DNA of 18,604 nucleotides from Lachnospiraceae bacterium (GCA_003520205.1 DOVG01000109.1:1-18604), one strand, 5' to 3'. Shown: positions 1 to 7,299, numbered from the stretch's first letter. The notes: a model not told the origin generated them from the letters alone. Program-made: numbers and translations.

Positions 1-24
1 TTATTTTTTCTATTTGAATTTTAA

Positions 25-534
25 TCAAACATATTGTACGCCCAGACCCTTTAATTTATCTCTCATCTGTTGACGCTTTGAATCAGAAAATGTACTACCT
101 ATACAGTCTGTAAGCATCTTTACTTTTACACCGGTCTTGGATGCTCCCTTTGCGGTGGCTCCTACACAGCCACATTCATCTATACCGCATAGAACCACCT
201 CAGAGTACGCCTCTTTCTCCATGTGCTCTCGAAAAGCTTTCGATGTATAGCTGTCCGGCCAGTTCTTTTCAAAGATGAGATCAGAGACAATCTTAACACC
301 ATCATAATACTCAGCCCCTTCTGTTCCTCTAATCGAAAAACCGACGCCCCACAATAATTTAGACAATATGTGTTTAATATAAATGATATCGTACCCATCA
401 GCCTTATAAGAATTTATCGCTTCATTTACATTATGAATCAGTACTTTTGTATCATAAGTAAACTTTGATTTTCTTTTTTCCCATAAATAATCATTCTGCA
501 GATCAATCACTATAAGTGCTTTTTTATCTGACAT
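25..534 (-). CDS. Isochorismatase-family cysteine hydrolase
   Basis: Small alpha/beta cysteine hydrolase of the isochorismatase/nicotinamidase superfamily, about 169 residues, a typical length. Counting from the ATG, the catalytic triad is visible: Asp11 in the opening IDLQNDY strand, Lys90 in FEKNWPDSY, and nucleophile Cys123 in the GIDECGCVGATAKGA stretch. The substrate (an amide, N-carbamoyl compound or enol ether in known members) cannot be told from sequence. The frame opens two codons earlier with GTG (540). ATG at 534 is preferred because GAGGAG lies 10 nt upstream of it but only 4 nt from the GTG. It follows the creatininase/MerR pair with a 117-nt gap holding a possible promoter, so it may be read separately or by readthrough. 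The family call is firm, the function is not. Confidence 0.9.
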   Translation of the reverse strand: MSDKKALIVIDLQNDYLWEKRKSKFTYDTKVLIHNVNEAINSYKADGYDIIYIKHILSKLLWGVGFSIRGTEGAEYYDGVKIVSDLIFEKNWPDSYTSKAFREHMEKEAYSEVVLCGIDECGCVGATAKGASKTGVKVKMLTDCIGSTFSDSKRQQMRDKLKGLGVQYV

Positions 535-611
535 TATCACGTTTCTCCTCTTAACCTTCTATTACTATAAAAATACTCTTAACTAAATATTATCTGTACG
601 GAGCATAACAT

Positions 612-640
612 ATCATATAACGTTCATCTTTAATTTACAA
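612..640 (-). promoter_or_regulatory. Possible promoter of the isochorismatase-family gene
   Basis: On the minus strand TTGTAA (635-640) is followed after 17 nt by TATGAT (612-617), giving 4/6 and 5/6 matches to the sigma-A consensus. It would give a leader of about 70 nt before the gene. The surroundings are very AT-rich, so chance is a real alternative. Confidence 0.35.
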
Positions 641-651
641 TTAATTGTTTA

Positions 652-1398
652 TTAAGTTTCCATCGAGGATATCACATAATACACATCCACTGACATATCT
701 TTATTATATACTTCATATATACGATCAGCCAATTTGATATTGTTTTTTAAAGCGTATTGTTGAAGCATCTGATGCGCCTGCCATACTTTTGAGAATCCTC
801 CGATAAATGAAATATGCAAACATTTATCTTCGTATATTTCAACCATGTCATCGTCTTTATATTCCAAAACAGGAAGACATGTTTTCATCGAGAAATTCTC
901 TTCTTTATCTAGTCCATCATATACAGCGAAATGGTCACCTGCTATTTTTATGCCCTCTCTGGCTGCCTTCTCGTATAGTTTTCCTACAGACATCCCAAGA
1001 TTTTCTCTTTCAACATTTTCAGTTATAAAAATGCATGTACATCTAGGAAATGATGTAATATCAATTTCTTCTGCATTCGTTTCTATTGGTCCTGTCTCAG
1101 ATTCTTTATTATATTCTTTTAATTCTTTTAGAAGATTATCTGTTTCACTAATCTTACTTTCTATGATTTCGGTTTCATCAGCCTTCCCATCCAAAATCTG
1201 TTTTATCTCAAAAAGTGATAATCCAATCTTTCTGAATCTTTTTATCCTTTCAAGGATTTCAAGTTGTGACTCGTCATAATAGTGATAACCGTTTTCCTCA
1301 TTGATATATACAGGAACAAGCAGTCCTTCTTCATGATATAGACGAAGTGCTTTTCTTCCGACGTTCCCCATAACGGCAAATTGTCCTCTTGTATACAT
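652..1398 (-). CDS. MerR-family regulator with GyrI-like effector domain
   Basis: Transcription factor of about 248 residues. Residues 1-70 form the MerR winged helix-turn-helix (RKALRLYHEEGLL, then GYHYYDESQ, then IGLSLFEIKQIL). A charged dimerisation helix runs at about 75-100, and residues 112-248 resemble the GyrI-like/BmrR-type small-molecule binding domain. The frame is open 15 codons further upstream. ATG at 1398 is chosen because it starts the HTH properly, has AAGGTG 8 nt upstream, and overlaps the stop of the preceding amidohydrolase gene as TAATG, indicating translational coupling. The dyad inside the long-spacer promoter at 2296-2326 is the obvious operator, so it probably activates its own operon when a ligand binds. 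The ligand is unknown. Confidence 0.92.
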   Translation of the reverse strand: MYTRGQFAVMGNVGRKALRLYHEEGLLVPVYINEENGYHYYDESQLEILERIKRFRKIGLSLFEIKQILDGKADETEIIESKISETDNLLKELKEYNKESETGPIETNAEEIDITSFPRCTCIFITENVERENLGMSVGKLYEKAAREGIKIAGDHFAVYDGLDKEENFSMKTCLPVLEYKDDDMVEIYEDKCLHISFIGGFSKVWQAHQMLQQYALKNNIKLADRIYEVYNKDMSVDVYYVISSMET

Positions 1399-2264
1399 TA
1401 TGCAGTCACCTTCTTTCTTCGTACTTTTCCGGCAAATTTCCAAAAACCAATATGCAAAGGTAAAATGTTATATAGTGAGTAATGCTCGTATTTTTGATAC
1501 CCTTCTCTTTTATAGAATTTTTCTGCTGCATCGCATATTGAAGCTATACAGTTATTATTCAATTCCTTTCCCATCTCAACTGATGCATATCTTGGTGCAC
1601 CTATATAACCAAACTCACCCATTGCCTCAAGCTGTTTCTTTTTAAAAATCATGTCTCTATCAGTAATCTGTGAATCAGGAAGATTTTCATAGCCAGTTCT
1701 TACATATACTGAATCCATATCCAGCAAGCTGGAAGTCTCTATCCATCCTGCATGATAATCATTTTCATGCTCTTTTTCAAATCTTTCAAGTTCCGAAGTC
1801 TTTTCTGTTGATACTCCCATAAAAATCTGTCCCATGGGAGCTATAGCTGAGAGTCCATTTCGTTTATTGATTCTTCTTACAGCTTTCTCAATTGCTATCT
1901 GGTGCTGTGGATCTGCATGAGATGCTATAACAATTATATTCCGGAATCCCATATAGCAAACACTTTCCAGAATTGCATATGTCACTTCATATGTCGTACT
2001 CATTGGAAAATGTATTGATCCATAGAATTCATTTACTGATGCAGAAGCAATCGGAAATGACGGAAGATAATAACACTCCACATCCATTCTTTGTTCCAAT
2101 TCCTGCATTGCCCCTTTACTCCAGTACTCTCCCTCAAGTATATCCGTTACCAGTGGAAGGTGTGTTCCATGTTCCTCAATTGGTGCCATAACTACAAACA
2201 CTATACTTTTTCTTTTGTCAATTTCCTTTACTTCTTTCCAAGTAAGTAAACTTAAATCTCTCAT
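1398..2264 (-). CDS. Creatininase-family amidohydrolase
   Basis: 288-residue protein of the creatininase superfamily (metal-dependent amide hydrolases such as creatininase, and the MftE-type peptidases). The N-terminal signature PIEEHGTHLPLVTD gives putative metal ligands Glu30, His32 and Asp41. His116 and Asp118 (ASHAD) align at a constant offset with the remembered creatininase ligands His120 and Glu122. The DYHAGWIETS stretch at 169-178 is the conserved second-half motif. The usual NGHGGN-like segment is altered to ASHADPQ, so the substrate may differ from that of common members. ATG at 2264 has GGAGG 7 nt upstream. It is first in an operon with the MerR regulator, which overlaps its stop codon, so the regulator probably senses a related compound. 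Hydrolysis of a cyclic or linear amide is likely, the exact reaction unknown. Confidence 0.88.
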   Translation of the reverse strand: MRDLSLLTWKEVKEIDKRKSIVFVVMAPIEEHGTHLPLVTDILEGEYWSKGAMQELEQRMDVECYYLPSFPIASASVNEFYGSIHFPMSTTYEVTYAILESVCYMGFRNIIVIASHADPQHQIAIEKAVRRINKRNGLSAIAPMGQIFMGVSTEKTSELERFEKEHENDYHAGWIETSSLLDMDSVYVRTGYENLPDSQITDRDMIFKKKQLEAMGEFGYIGAPRYASVEMGKELNNNCIASICDAAEKFYKREGYQKYEHYSLYNILPLHIGFWKFAGKVRRKKVTA

Positions 2265-2295
2265 TATCTATCCTCCATTTCATTAATTTGGATAG

Positions 2296-2326
2296 ATAAT
2301 AAACCTGGCCGTTTGGACCAGGTCAA
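2296..2326 (-). promoter_or_regulatory. MerR-type promoter with 19-bp spacer and central operator dyad
   Basis: On the minus strand TTGACC (2321-2326) and TATTAT (2296-2301) are separated by 19 bp. ACCTGG/CCAGGT arms (2303-2308 and 2318-2323) are centred in the spacer. An overlong spacer carrying an inverted repeat is the hallmark of promoters activated by MerR-family proteins through DNA distortion. The promoter serves the amidohydrolase-MerR operon starting at 2264. Confidence 0.82.
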
Positions 2327-2361
2327 TACAATTTTTTTAATTAAAAGATTTGTTAGTTATT

Positions 2362-2961
2362 TCAGTTTTTCAATAATTGTTCCGTTAATTCAACTGTTTT
2401 TTTTCTCATATATTTAAGTTCCTTATCGGATAAATCTTTGTACATATAATGATGACAGTAATCTTCCATAATGCCAATAGCTATATGAAGATTTTCAAAC
2501 GTATGCGGTTTGTTTTTTGTTCTTTCAGGAAGCATATTATAAATCTCCTGAATTGCCGTTTTTGAAAACTCATCATATAGATTCCTTACATCTTCATCAG
2601 TATGTCTAAGTCCCTCAAATTCTTCATGTAAATCCCTGTAATCACTATGAATTTTCTCGAATGCTTTTAATGCATTTTCCAGATCTTTACCAAAGATATC
2701 TTTTGGAGATGTGCCCGATAATTCAGATATTTTTCCAAAACCATATTCAAGAGCACTTAGTAATAATGCTTTCTTATTTTTAAAATATCTATAAGCTATT
2801 CCAACTGAAAGATCCGCATTCTTTGCTATCTCATCTACAGTTGTCTTGTTATAGCCTTTCTTTGCGTACATTTCAAACGCCGATATGATTATTTTCTCTC
2901 TTGTTTCAATCGCCCTTTTTTGAACCACTTCTGCATTAGTGACCCTTTGTTTGATATCCAT
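2362..2961 (-). CDS. TetR/AcrR-family transcriptional regulator
   Basis: 199-residue TetR-type regulator. The N-terminal HTH at about residues 22-68 is clear (AFEMYAKKGYNKTTVDEIA, then LSVGIAYRYFKNKKALL). The C-terminal all-helical ligand domain is not diagnostic. It starts 6 nt after the aldo/keto reductase stop, with GAGAGGAAG lying in the end of that gene, so the two are co-transcribed. The paired TGAGA-N4-TCTCA sites around the operon promoter are the likely operators, which would make it an autoregulated repressor. No terminator is evident after it, so some readthrough into the MerR-controlled operon is possible. Confidence 0.93.
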   Translation of the reverse strand: MDIKQRVTNAEVVQKRAIETREKIIISAFEMYAKKGYNKTTVDEIAKNADLSVGIAYRYFKNKKALLLSALEYGFGKISELSGTSPKDIFGKDLENALKAFEKIHSDYRDLHEEFEGLRHTDEDVRNLYDEFSKTAIQEIYNMLPERTKNKPHTFENLHIAIGIMEDYCHHYMYKDLSDKELKYMRKKTVELTEQLLKN

Positions 2962-2967
2962 AAGTAT

Positions 2968-3900
2968 TTACTTCCTCTCTTTAAGTACAAACGGTCTGAA
3001 TATATCTGCCCCCATTATACTTACTCCCGATCTATCAGCCACTTCCTCAAGTCTCTTTATTTCGCCTAATGTGAGCTTTACTTTCACAGCTTCAGCCAGA
3101 TCCTTTACCTGCTCCGGTTTTCTACATCCGCACATCGGAATCACACCTTTAGTCGCACAAAAAGCCATGGCAACCTGAGGCACTTTTATCTCATGTCTTT
3201 CAGCGACCTTTATCATCACCTTATAAACAGGCGTGAGTTTTTTAACTTTTCTATTGAACGTTAGTTTCAATGGAGACTTTTTTCTAACTCTTGGATCCAC
3301 TAGAAGTCCTTCCTCCAGAGTTGCCCATCCCCAAAACAGTATATCATTTTCTTTACACCATTCAAGTAGACCATTTTTCTCCCAATCTCTACATAAAATA
3401 CTGTAATGATTCTGTACTCCATAAAGCGGAATGTCATGTGATTCAAGTATATCCTTTGATCTCTTGCATTCTTCGAGAGTAAAGTTTGAAACCCCTACAT
3501 ATCTTATCTTTCCTTCTCTATATAGTTCGGCTATTTCATTCAAATGTTCCTTAATATCTGTTGGAAGATGCAACCAGTATACATCTACATAGTCTCTTTT
3601 AAAATCATCAAGGTCCTTCATCAGCGATTTCCTGACACATCCCTTTTTATAATGCGTAAATGGAGTGTATTTTGCAGAAATTAAGACATCCTCAGTCCCA
3701 AACTCTCCTATCATCTTTTGAGCTTTTCCAAGACCATAATCCCTCGCCAGATCATATAAAGGAATATCACATCCCTTTGCTTCATTCATAGCTTCCTTGA
3801 TAATATCATCTTCAACATAATTGCCTCTGATTGCTTTTCCATATAGCTTTCCACCCCACGCGTTAGTTCCTATAACAGCAGTTGGATTTAATATATCCAT
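2968..3900 (-). CDS. Aldo/keto reductase
   Basis: NADPH-dependent oxidoreductase of the AKR superfamily with a TIM-barrel fold, 310 residues, a normal length. The catalytic tetrad is intact: Asp50 and Tyr55 (PLYDLARDYG), Lys77 (ISAKY) and His111 (YWLHLP). The VGVSNF and VQNHYS motifs and the C-terminal GCRKPEQV cofactor-phosphate-binding segment are also present. ATG at 3900 has GGAGG 7 nt upstream. It heads a two-gene operon with a TetR regulator, suggesting that a carbonyl compound or drug-like ligand induces it. The substrate cannot be inferred; the family call is secure. Confidence 0.93.
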   Translation of the reverse strand: MDILNPTAVIGTNAWGGKLYGKAIRGNYVEDDIIKEAMNEAKGCDIPLYDLARDYGLGKAQKMIGEFGTEDVLISAKYTPFTHYKKGCVRKSLMKDLDDFKRDYVDVYWLHLPTDIKEHLNEIAELYREGKIRYVGVSNFTLEECKRSKDILESHDIPLYGVQNHYSILCRDWEKNGLLEWCKENDILFWGWATLEEGLLVDPRVRKKSPLKLTFNRKVKKLTPVYKVMIKVAERHEIKVPQVAMAFCATKGVIPMCGCRKPEQVKDLAEAVKVKLTLGEIKRLEEVADRSGVSIMGADIFRPFVLKERK

Positions 3901-3917
3901 AGTTATTCCTCCTTATG

Positions 3918-3931
3918 TGAGATATTTCTCA
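3918..3931. promoter_or_regulatory. Operator dyad 1 (TGAGA-N4-TCTCA)
   Basis: Perfect 5-bp arms TGAGA/TCTCA around TATT, lying over the expected transcription start of the aldo/keto reductase operon. The same arms and spacing recur at 3975-3988. It is probably bound by the TetR protein encoded at 2362-2961 (inference from position). Confidence 0.68.
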
Positions 3932-3937
3932 TTTTTT

Positions 3938-3966
3938 AGGATAAATAATATCCGGAGAATTGTCAA
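3938..3966 (-). promoter_or_regulatory. Promoter of the aldo/keto reductase-TetR operon
   Basis: On the minus strand a consensus TTGACA (3961-3966) is followed after 17 bp by TATCCT (3938-3943). Initiation is expected near 3931, inside the proximal operator dyad. Confidence 0.75.
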
Positions 3967-3974
3967 TAATAAAA

Positions 3975-3988
3975 TGAGATTATTCTCA
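3975..3988. promoter_or_regulatory. Operator dyad 2 (TGAGA-N4-TCTCA)
   Basis: Second TGAGA-N4-TCTCA site, 8 bp upstream of the -35 box and 57 bp centre-to-centre from dyad 1. It straddles the stop codon of the preceding membrane-protein gene. In RNA its hairpin followed by TTTTATTATT could also act as a weak terminator for that gene, so one sequence may serve both roles. Confidence 0.62.
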
Positions 3989-4495
3989 CTTTAGAATTTT
4001 TAAAAAAATTAGTGCTATTATCACAGATACAACAGCCTCTATAATTAGTTTATGTATTTCGTATCCATCCCACTGAGGATCTACTCGCATAATATCCGGT
4101 GTCTTTCCAGTTTTTTTCTTTATCAAAATCCCAAATATATCTGTTTTAGTAAACATCCACCAGTCAAGAACTATGGCATCGAAGATTGAAGTCATCCAGA
4201 ACATAATCGCAAAGCGAAGACTAAGCTGCCACAGATTCATACCGGAAGCCACACCCTGCTTTCCTGCAATTATGATTGTTACGATGTAACCGGCTCCTAC
4301 AATAAGCATAAGTGAACCTATGACTATCTTATCCCTAAGCTTTAGTTCTCTGGGAATACCATATTTTTCCAGTAGCTCAACTGCACTGGGCGTCATAAAC
4401 CAATACGCATTCTGTGGTACAAGAAATGCCCCTGGGAGACAAAATGCTGTAAGAAGAACTATTCCTATAAGACCATATATAAAACTCAGTAACAT
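3986..4495 (-). CDS. Four-TM membrane protein A, D-x4-DW family
   Basis: 169-residue integral membrane protein of unknown function with about four hydrophobic segments (residues 4-25, 57-78, 90-112, 149-168). A characteristic motif FDAIVLDWW (Asp106, Asp111, Trp112) sits in the third segment. The neighbouring gene at 4515 and the distant one at 17340 encode the same architecture. From the residue before the W/L of the third segment to the first Asp, all three align without gaps over 20 positions. A GY-x2-H-like motif precedes the last helix. ATG at 4495 has AAGGAAG 5 nt upstream. It is last in the TetR-controlled unit 5653-3986. No named function is recognised. Confidence 0.85.
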   Translation of the reverse strand: MLLSFIYGLIGIVLLTAFCLPGAFLVPQNAYWFMTPSAVELLEKYGIPRELKLRDKIVIGSLMLIVGAGYIVTIIIAGKQGVASGMNLWQLSLRFAIMFWMTSIFDAIVLDWWMFTKTDIFGILIKKKTGKTPDIMRVDPQWDGYEIHKLIIEAVVSVIIALIFLKILK

Positions 4496-4514
4496 TTAAT
4501 CTTCCTTCCTCAAA

Positions 4515-5015
4515 TCAAAGTAATGTGCATACCCAAGCAAGCATGGCACATGCAGGGAAAAAGCATATCACATGAGTAATATGAGTTTTCTTATTATATC
4601 CAAACAGTTTCGGACTATATATATCTTTAACCTGTGGATAGTAATGAGTGAAGAATCCAAATCCCTGATTGCAAAGCAGCACCCAGTCAAAGAAGATAAC
4701 ATCATATGCCTTAAGTGCCAGCAGCATGATCATAAATCTTATAAAGAATTGCCAGAAACTGAAATCATTTTTTATTCCGTGCCATGCTCCTATCACCATG
4801 GCTCCACCCATAAGTGCAAAAGCGATTATAACTATCACATAACCTACAGCATACTGTCCCTTAAATCGTTCCGGCAATCTATCAGGAGTAACCTCCAGTG
4901 CCTCCTTTGGTGCTGAAGACATGAACTTTTTATCTTGTATAAATCCCACGCCTCCCCATAGAAGCAGGAACAGACCTGCCATCATCATTACTGAAAGTAA
5001 AATCGTTATTACCAT
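4515..5015 (-). CDS. Four-TM membrane protein B, D-x4-DW family
   Basis: 166-residue integral membrane protein, paralogue of the proteins at 3986 and 17340. Hydrophobic segments lie at about residues 2-26, 56-78, 87-115 and 147-166. The family motif is YDVIFFDWV (Asp105, Asp110, Trp111), and the loop before the last helix carries GYNKKTH. The SD AAAGGAG overlaps the end of the TetR gene just upstream, and 19 nt separate it from protein A, so TetR, B and A form one transcription unit. Two adjacent related 4-TM proteins could form a hetero-oligomer (inference). No transport or enzymatic signature is recognised. Confidence 0.85.
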   Translation of the reverse strand: MVITILLSVMMMAGLFLLLWGGVGFIQDKKFMSSAPKEALEVTPDRLPERFKGQYAVGYVIVIIAFALMGGAMVIGAWHGIKNDFSFWQFFIRFMIMLLALKAYDVIFFDWVLLCNQGFGFFTHYYPQVKDIYSPKLFGYNKKTHITHVICFFPACAMLAWVCTLL

Positions 5016-5029
5016 TATTCTATGCTCCT

Positions 5030-5653
5030 TTATCGTTTTTTCTTTTGACTGCCAGCCAATGTCTGTAATCCACCTGTATGATAAATGGAAAGCATACTTA
5101 CAAACTGCTTCGTCTTATCTCTGTCAAATCCTCTGGATACAGCTTCTATGATACTTTTAAAATACGAAGCAGTAATAATAGAGATAAACTCAGCATCAAA
5201 ATCATTACGAAGAATCCCTGCTTCCTTCCATTTACGTTGATACTCCTCAGCCTCTGCTACTCCTTCTTCAAACAATTCTTCCTGCCAGTTTGCAAGTGAT
5301 GTTTTATCTGCAGACTTAAGAATTAACATCACTTCATCCAGATGGTCATATACATAATCAATTACACCGTCAGCAGAAAGAAGAATCATCGGATTATCCT
5401 TAAGCTTTTTGTTATCAATCACCTGATATTCCTGCTGTATTTTAGATAACTCCTCTTTCAATCCATCAAGTACAGGTCTGGCAAGATCAACAAATAATGC
5501 GTCCTTGTCCTTGTAATGTCCATAAAAAGCTCCGGTTGTAACGCCGGCCTCCTTAGCAATATCTCGTAGATAGGCTCCTTCATAACCCTTTTCTATAAAG
5601 GCCTTTTTCCCCATCTCAAGTATTCTCTGTCTTGTAGCTTCCTTATCTTTCAT
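5030..5653 (-). CDS. TetR-family regulator of the A/B membrane-protein operon
   Basis: 207-residue TetR-family regulator. The HTH spans about residues 8-53 (KAFIEKGYEGAYLRDIA, then VTTGAFYGHYKDKDALF). The C-terminal half is a helical ligand-binding and dimerisation region with no further recognisable signature. It is the first gene of a unit with membrane proteins B and A, and its own promoter is overlain by the perfect 39-bp inverted repeat at 5681-5719. Strong autorepression with ligand-induced release is the simplest reading. ATG at 5653 has AGGA about 9 nt upstream. A lipophilic or drug-like ligand is plausible for a TetR linked to membrane proteins, but this is inference. Confidence 0.93.
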   Translation of the reverse strand: MKDKEATRQRILEMGKKAFIEKGYEGAYLRDIAKEAGVTTGAFYGHYKDKDALFVDLARPVLDGLKEELSKIQQEYQVIDNKKLKDNPMILLSADGVIDYVYDHLDEVMLILKSADKTSLANWQEELFEEGVAEAEEYQRKWKEAGILRNDFDAEFISIITASYFKSIIEAVSRGFDRDKTKQFVSMLSIYHTGGLQTLAGSQKKKR

Positions 5654-5680
5654 ATATCTGTTTCCTTTACTGCAATAATA

Positions 5681-5719
5681 ATAACACGGTTATATAACTC
5701 TGTTATATAACCGTGTTAT
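5681..5719. promoter_or_regulatory. Perfect 39-bp operator dyad at the TetR promoter
   Basis: Two perfectly complementary 18-bp arms (5681-5698 and 5702-5719) surround a 3-bp centre (TCT). Each arm contains the self-palindrome GTTATATAAC. A third GTTATATAA copy overlaps the -10 region, so GTTATATAA recurs with about 13-bp periodicity (5690, 5702, 5715). The dyad begins one base from the -10 box of the TetR promoter and must cover the start of transcription. This size and symmetry suit two cooperatively bound TetR dimers. Confidence 0.85.
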
Positions 5720-5748
5720 ATAATATCTCTTATAAATATTTTTGTCAA
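5720..5748 (-). promoter_or_regulatory. Promoter of the TetR-membrane protein operon
   Basis: On the minus strand a consensus TTGACA (5743-5748) is followed after 17 bp by TATTAT (5720-5725), abutting the 39-bp operator. One of the strongest sigma-A promoter matches in the window. Confidence 0.85.
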
Positions 5749-5761
5749 TCTTTTGTTTGTA

Positions 5762-6712
5762 TCATTCCGATTGAGGAATATATTTCATAAGAGTATCCCA
5801 CACTGGCATAGCTTTCCCCGGATGTGACTTTCTATATTCATCAAACTTTTGCACGATATATATATTCTCTGCTATACCGTTTTTGCTGTGATCGGATATG
5901 CACAGCTTTCCAAGAACAGTTCTTGACATTATTCTGTATAAAACTAACATTCCATATCCCTTGATTCCTCCGTTGTAGTATTCATCTTCCTTTGGTGGCA
6001 TGGGAATGATGCCAGTACTTTTAAGATAGTCAAAACATTCTTTGGAAGCTTTAACTATCGTCTTTATATCATTTCTCGAAAGCTTCTTCAGATCATAGTT
6101 TACTTTATAACACATTGAGATATAAGGCATAAGCTCGGCTACGTGACTAAGATAATATGAATACATATTGTCTATTTCTGTGACTTTATAACCTTTTACA
6201 TTAAGAGCTTTTTTAACGCGTAAAACAGCTTTGGGATTGGCAGGCGCATGAAGCCCACCTATAACAAGCTCCGTAACAGGAAGACCACCTGTAACCGCTT
6301 TACCACCTTCACGATGTCCCATAGAATTCTGAAATCCGAAAAGTACAAGGCGTTTTGAAACAGCATGTTCCCTTATATAGCTTTCACATCTGTCAGCTTC
6401 AAGGTTATTCCCCACAAGCACTACAAGTTTTGTATTTACATTTGACAAAGCATCCAAAAGATTCAGCTGTTGCTGAGCCTGCATTACTGAAAAGACAATA
6501 TCATACTTCTCATCCAATGGAACTTCTCTAATAACATTCGGATAATCAACAGTGATTTTATGATGCTTTAAATAATGTTCCACTATGAGTCCATTCTTTT
6601 TTAGTTCATCATAGGTACTTCGAGCTACAACAGTAACATCATTTCCAGCCTTACATAAAAAATGTGTAAGTAATGATCCGATTGCACCTACTCCATATAC
6701 AAGAATCTTCAA
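5762..6712 (-). CDS. Ketopantoate reductase-like (ApbA/PanE family) oxidoreductase
   Basis: 316-residue NAD(P)-dependent oxidoreductase. The N-terminal Rossmann motif is GVGAIGS (Gly7, Gly9, Gly12), with VVARS after beta-2, as in the ApbA/PanE family. The C-terminal helical half is divergent. The helix at 183-200 that normally carries the catalytic Lys and Asn reads MYSYYLSHVAELMPYISM without an evident Lys. The expected late Glu/Asn motif is replaced by DHSKNGIAENIYIVQKF. A true pantoate-pathway role is therefore doubtful. The start codon is TTG at 6712, supported by GGGAG 7 nt upstream and by the need for the first beta strand. The gene begins 2 nt after the TetR stop, so the pair is translationally coupled. 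Substrate unknown. Confidence 0.85.
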   Translation of the reverse strand: MKILVYGVGAIGSLLTHFLCKAGNDVTVVARSTYDELKKNGLIVEHYLKHHKITVDYPNVIREVPLDEKYDIVFSVMQAQQQLNLLDALSNVNTKLVVLVGNNLEADRCESYIREHAVSKRLVLFGFQNSMGHREGGKAVTGGLPVTELVIGGLHAPANPKAVLRVKKALNVKGYKVTEIDNMYSYYLSHVAELMPYISMCYKVNYDLKKLSRNDIKTIVKASKECFDYLKSTGIIPMPPKEDEYYNGGIKGYGMLVLYRIMSRTVLGKLCISDHSKNGIAENIYIVQKFDEYRKSHPGKAMPVWDTLMKYIPQSE

Positions 6713-6714
6713 TA

Positions 6715-7299
6715 TTATTCTCCCTTCATCATGTCATAATTGTTTTTCAGATATATCATAAGCATTGTGAACTCATCCTCGATGATTTTTCTGGTGATAC
6801 AACCAGAGAAAGATAAATGTGTAAGGCCTTGCAGCACTACACATATATGCTCCGACATTCTAATTCTCAATTTCTTATCTTCATAAACAATCGATAGTAT
6901 TTTTGACATCTCAGAAACTACCTCATCATGTGCAGCTTTCATAATAATGACGCGTTCAGCTTCCGGCTTGCTGAAATAATACTCATACATAAGAGTATTA
7001 ACAGAAGGCACCTCACCAAGCAGTTCCTTTTTTTCTGCCTCAAAATAGGAATCAAGGGCTCTCATAAAGTCTTCATAACCTTTCACATCAGAAAACCCAT
7101 CCCATACATCGCCGGTCTCACTTGCAATCAAATCCATAAATACTTCTTCAACATCATGATAATGATGATAGAGCCCGCCTACTGATAGTCCTACATATTC
7201 ACCAATATCCTTCATCGTAACATTAGCGTATCCCTTCTCTATAGCAAGCATCTTAAGTGCCTTCTGAAGCTCTCTCTTTTTTTTATTTCCTTTTTCCAT
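6715..7299 (-). CDS. TetR-family regulator coupled to the reductase-like gene
   Basis: 194-residue TetR-family regulator with its HTH at about residues 12-52 (LAIEKGYANVTMKDIG, then LSVGGLYHHYHDVEEVF). The frame has an earlier ATG at 7311, but that one lacks a ribosome binding site. ATG at 7299 has a perfect GGAGG 5 nt upstream, which itself sits inside the codons following the earlier ATG, so 7299 is preferred. It is the first gene of a two-gene unit; the ketopantoate-reductase-like gene starts 2 nt after its stop. A near-palindrome (7323-7334) downstream of the promoter is a possible but weak operator. Confidence 0.92.
   Translation of the reverse strand: MEKGNKKKRELQKALKMLAIEKGYANVTMKDIGEYVGLSVGGLYHHYHDVEEVFMDLIASETGDVWDGFSDVKGYEDFMRALDSYFEAEKKELLGEVPSVNTLMYEYYFSKPEAERVIIMKAAHDEVVSEMSKILSIVYEDKKLRIRMSEHICVVLQGLTHLSFSGCITRKIIEDEFTMLMIYLKNNYDMMKGE

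Noticed and set aside
641..650. AT-rich palindrome after the MerR gene as a terminator
   Set aside because: The stem has almost no GC pairs and no proper T-run follows, so termination there is unlikely.
845..1279. Plus-strand ORF of 144 codons
   Set aside because: It lies entirely opposite the well-supported MerR gene, has Ser/Leu-rich antisense-type composition and no ribosome binding site that I could see.
1399..1443. 15-codon upstream extension of the MerR protein
   Set aside because: It would overlap the end of the amidohydrolase gene and prefix an unneeded tail; the ATG at 1398 has its own SD and a TAATG overlap.
4572..4916. Plus-strand ORF of 114 codons
   Set aside because: Antisense to membrane protein B, with no domain or start signal.
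5762..6712. Naming the reductase-like gene panE
   Set aside because: The catalytic lysine region is not recognisable and the context is a TetR pair, not pantothenate synthesis.
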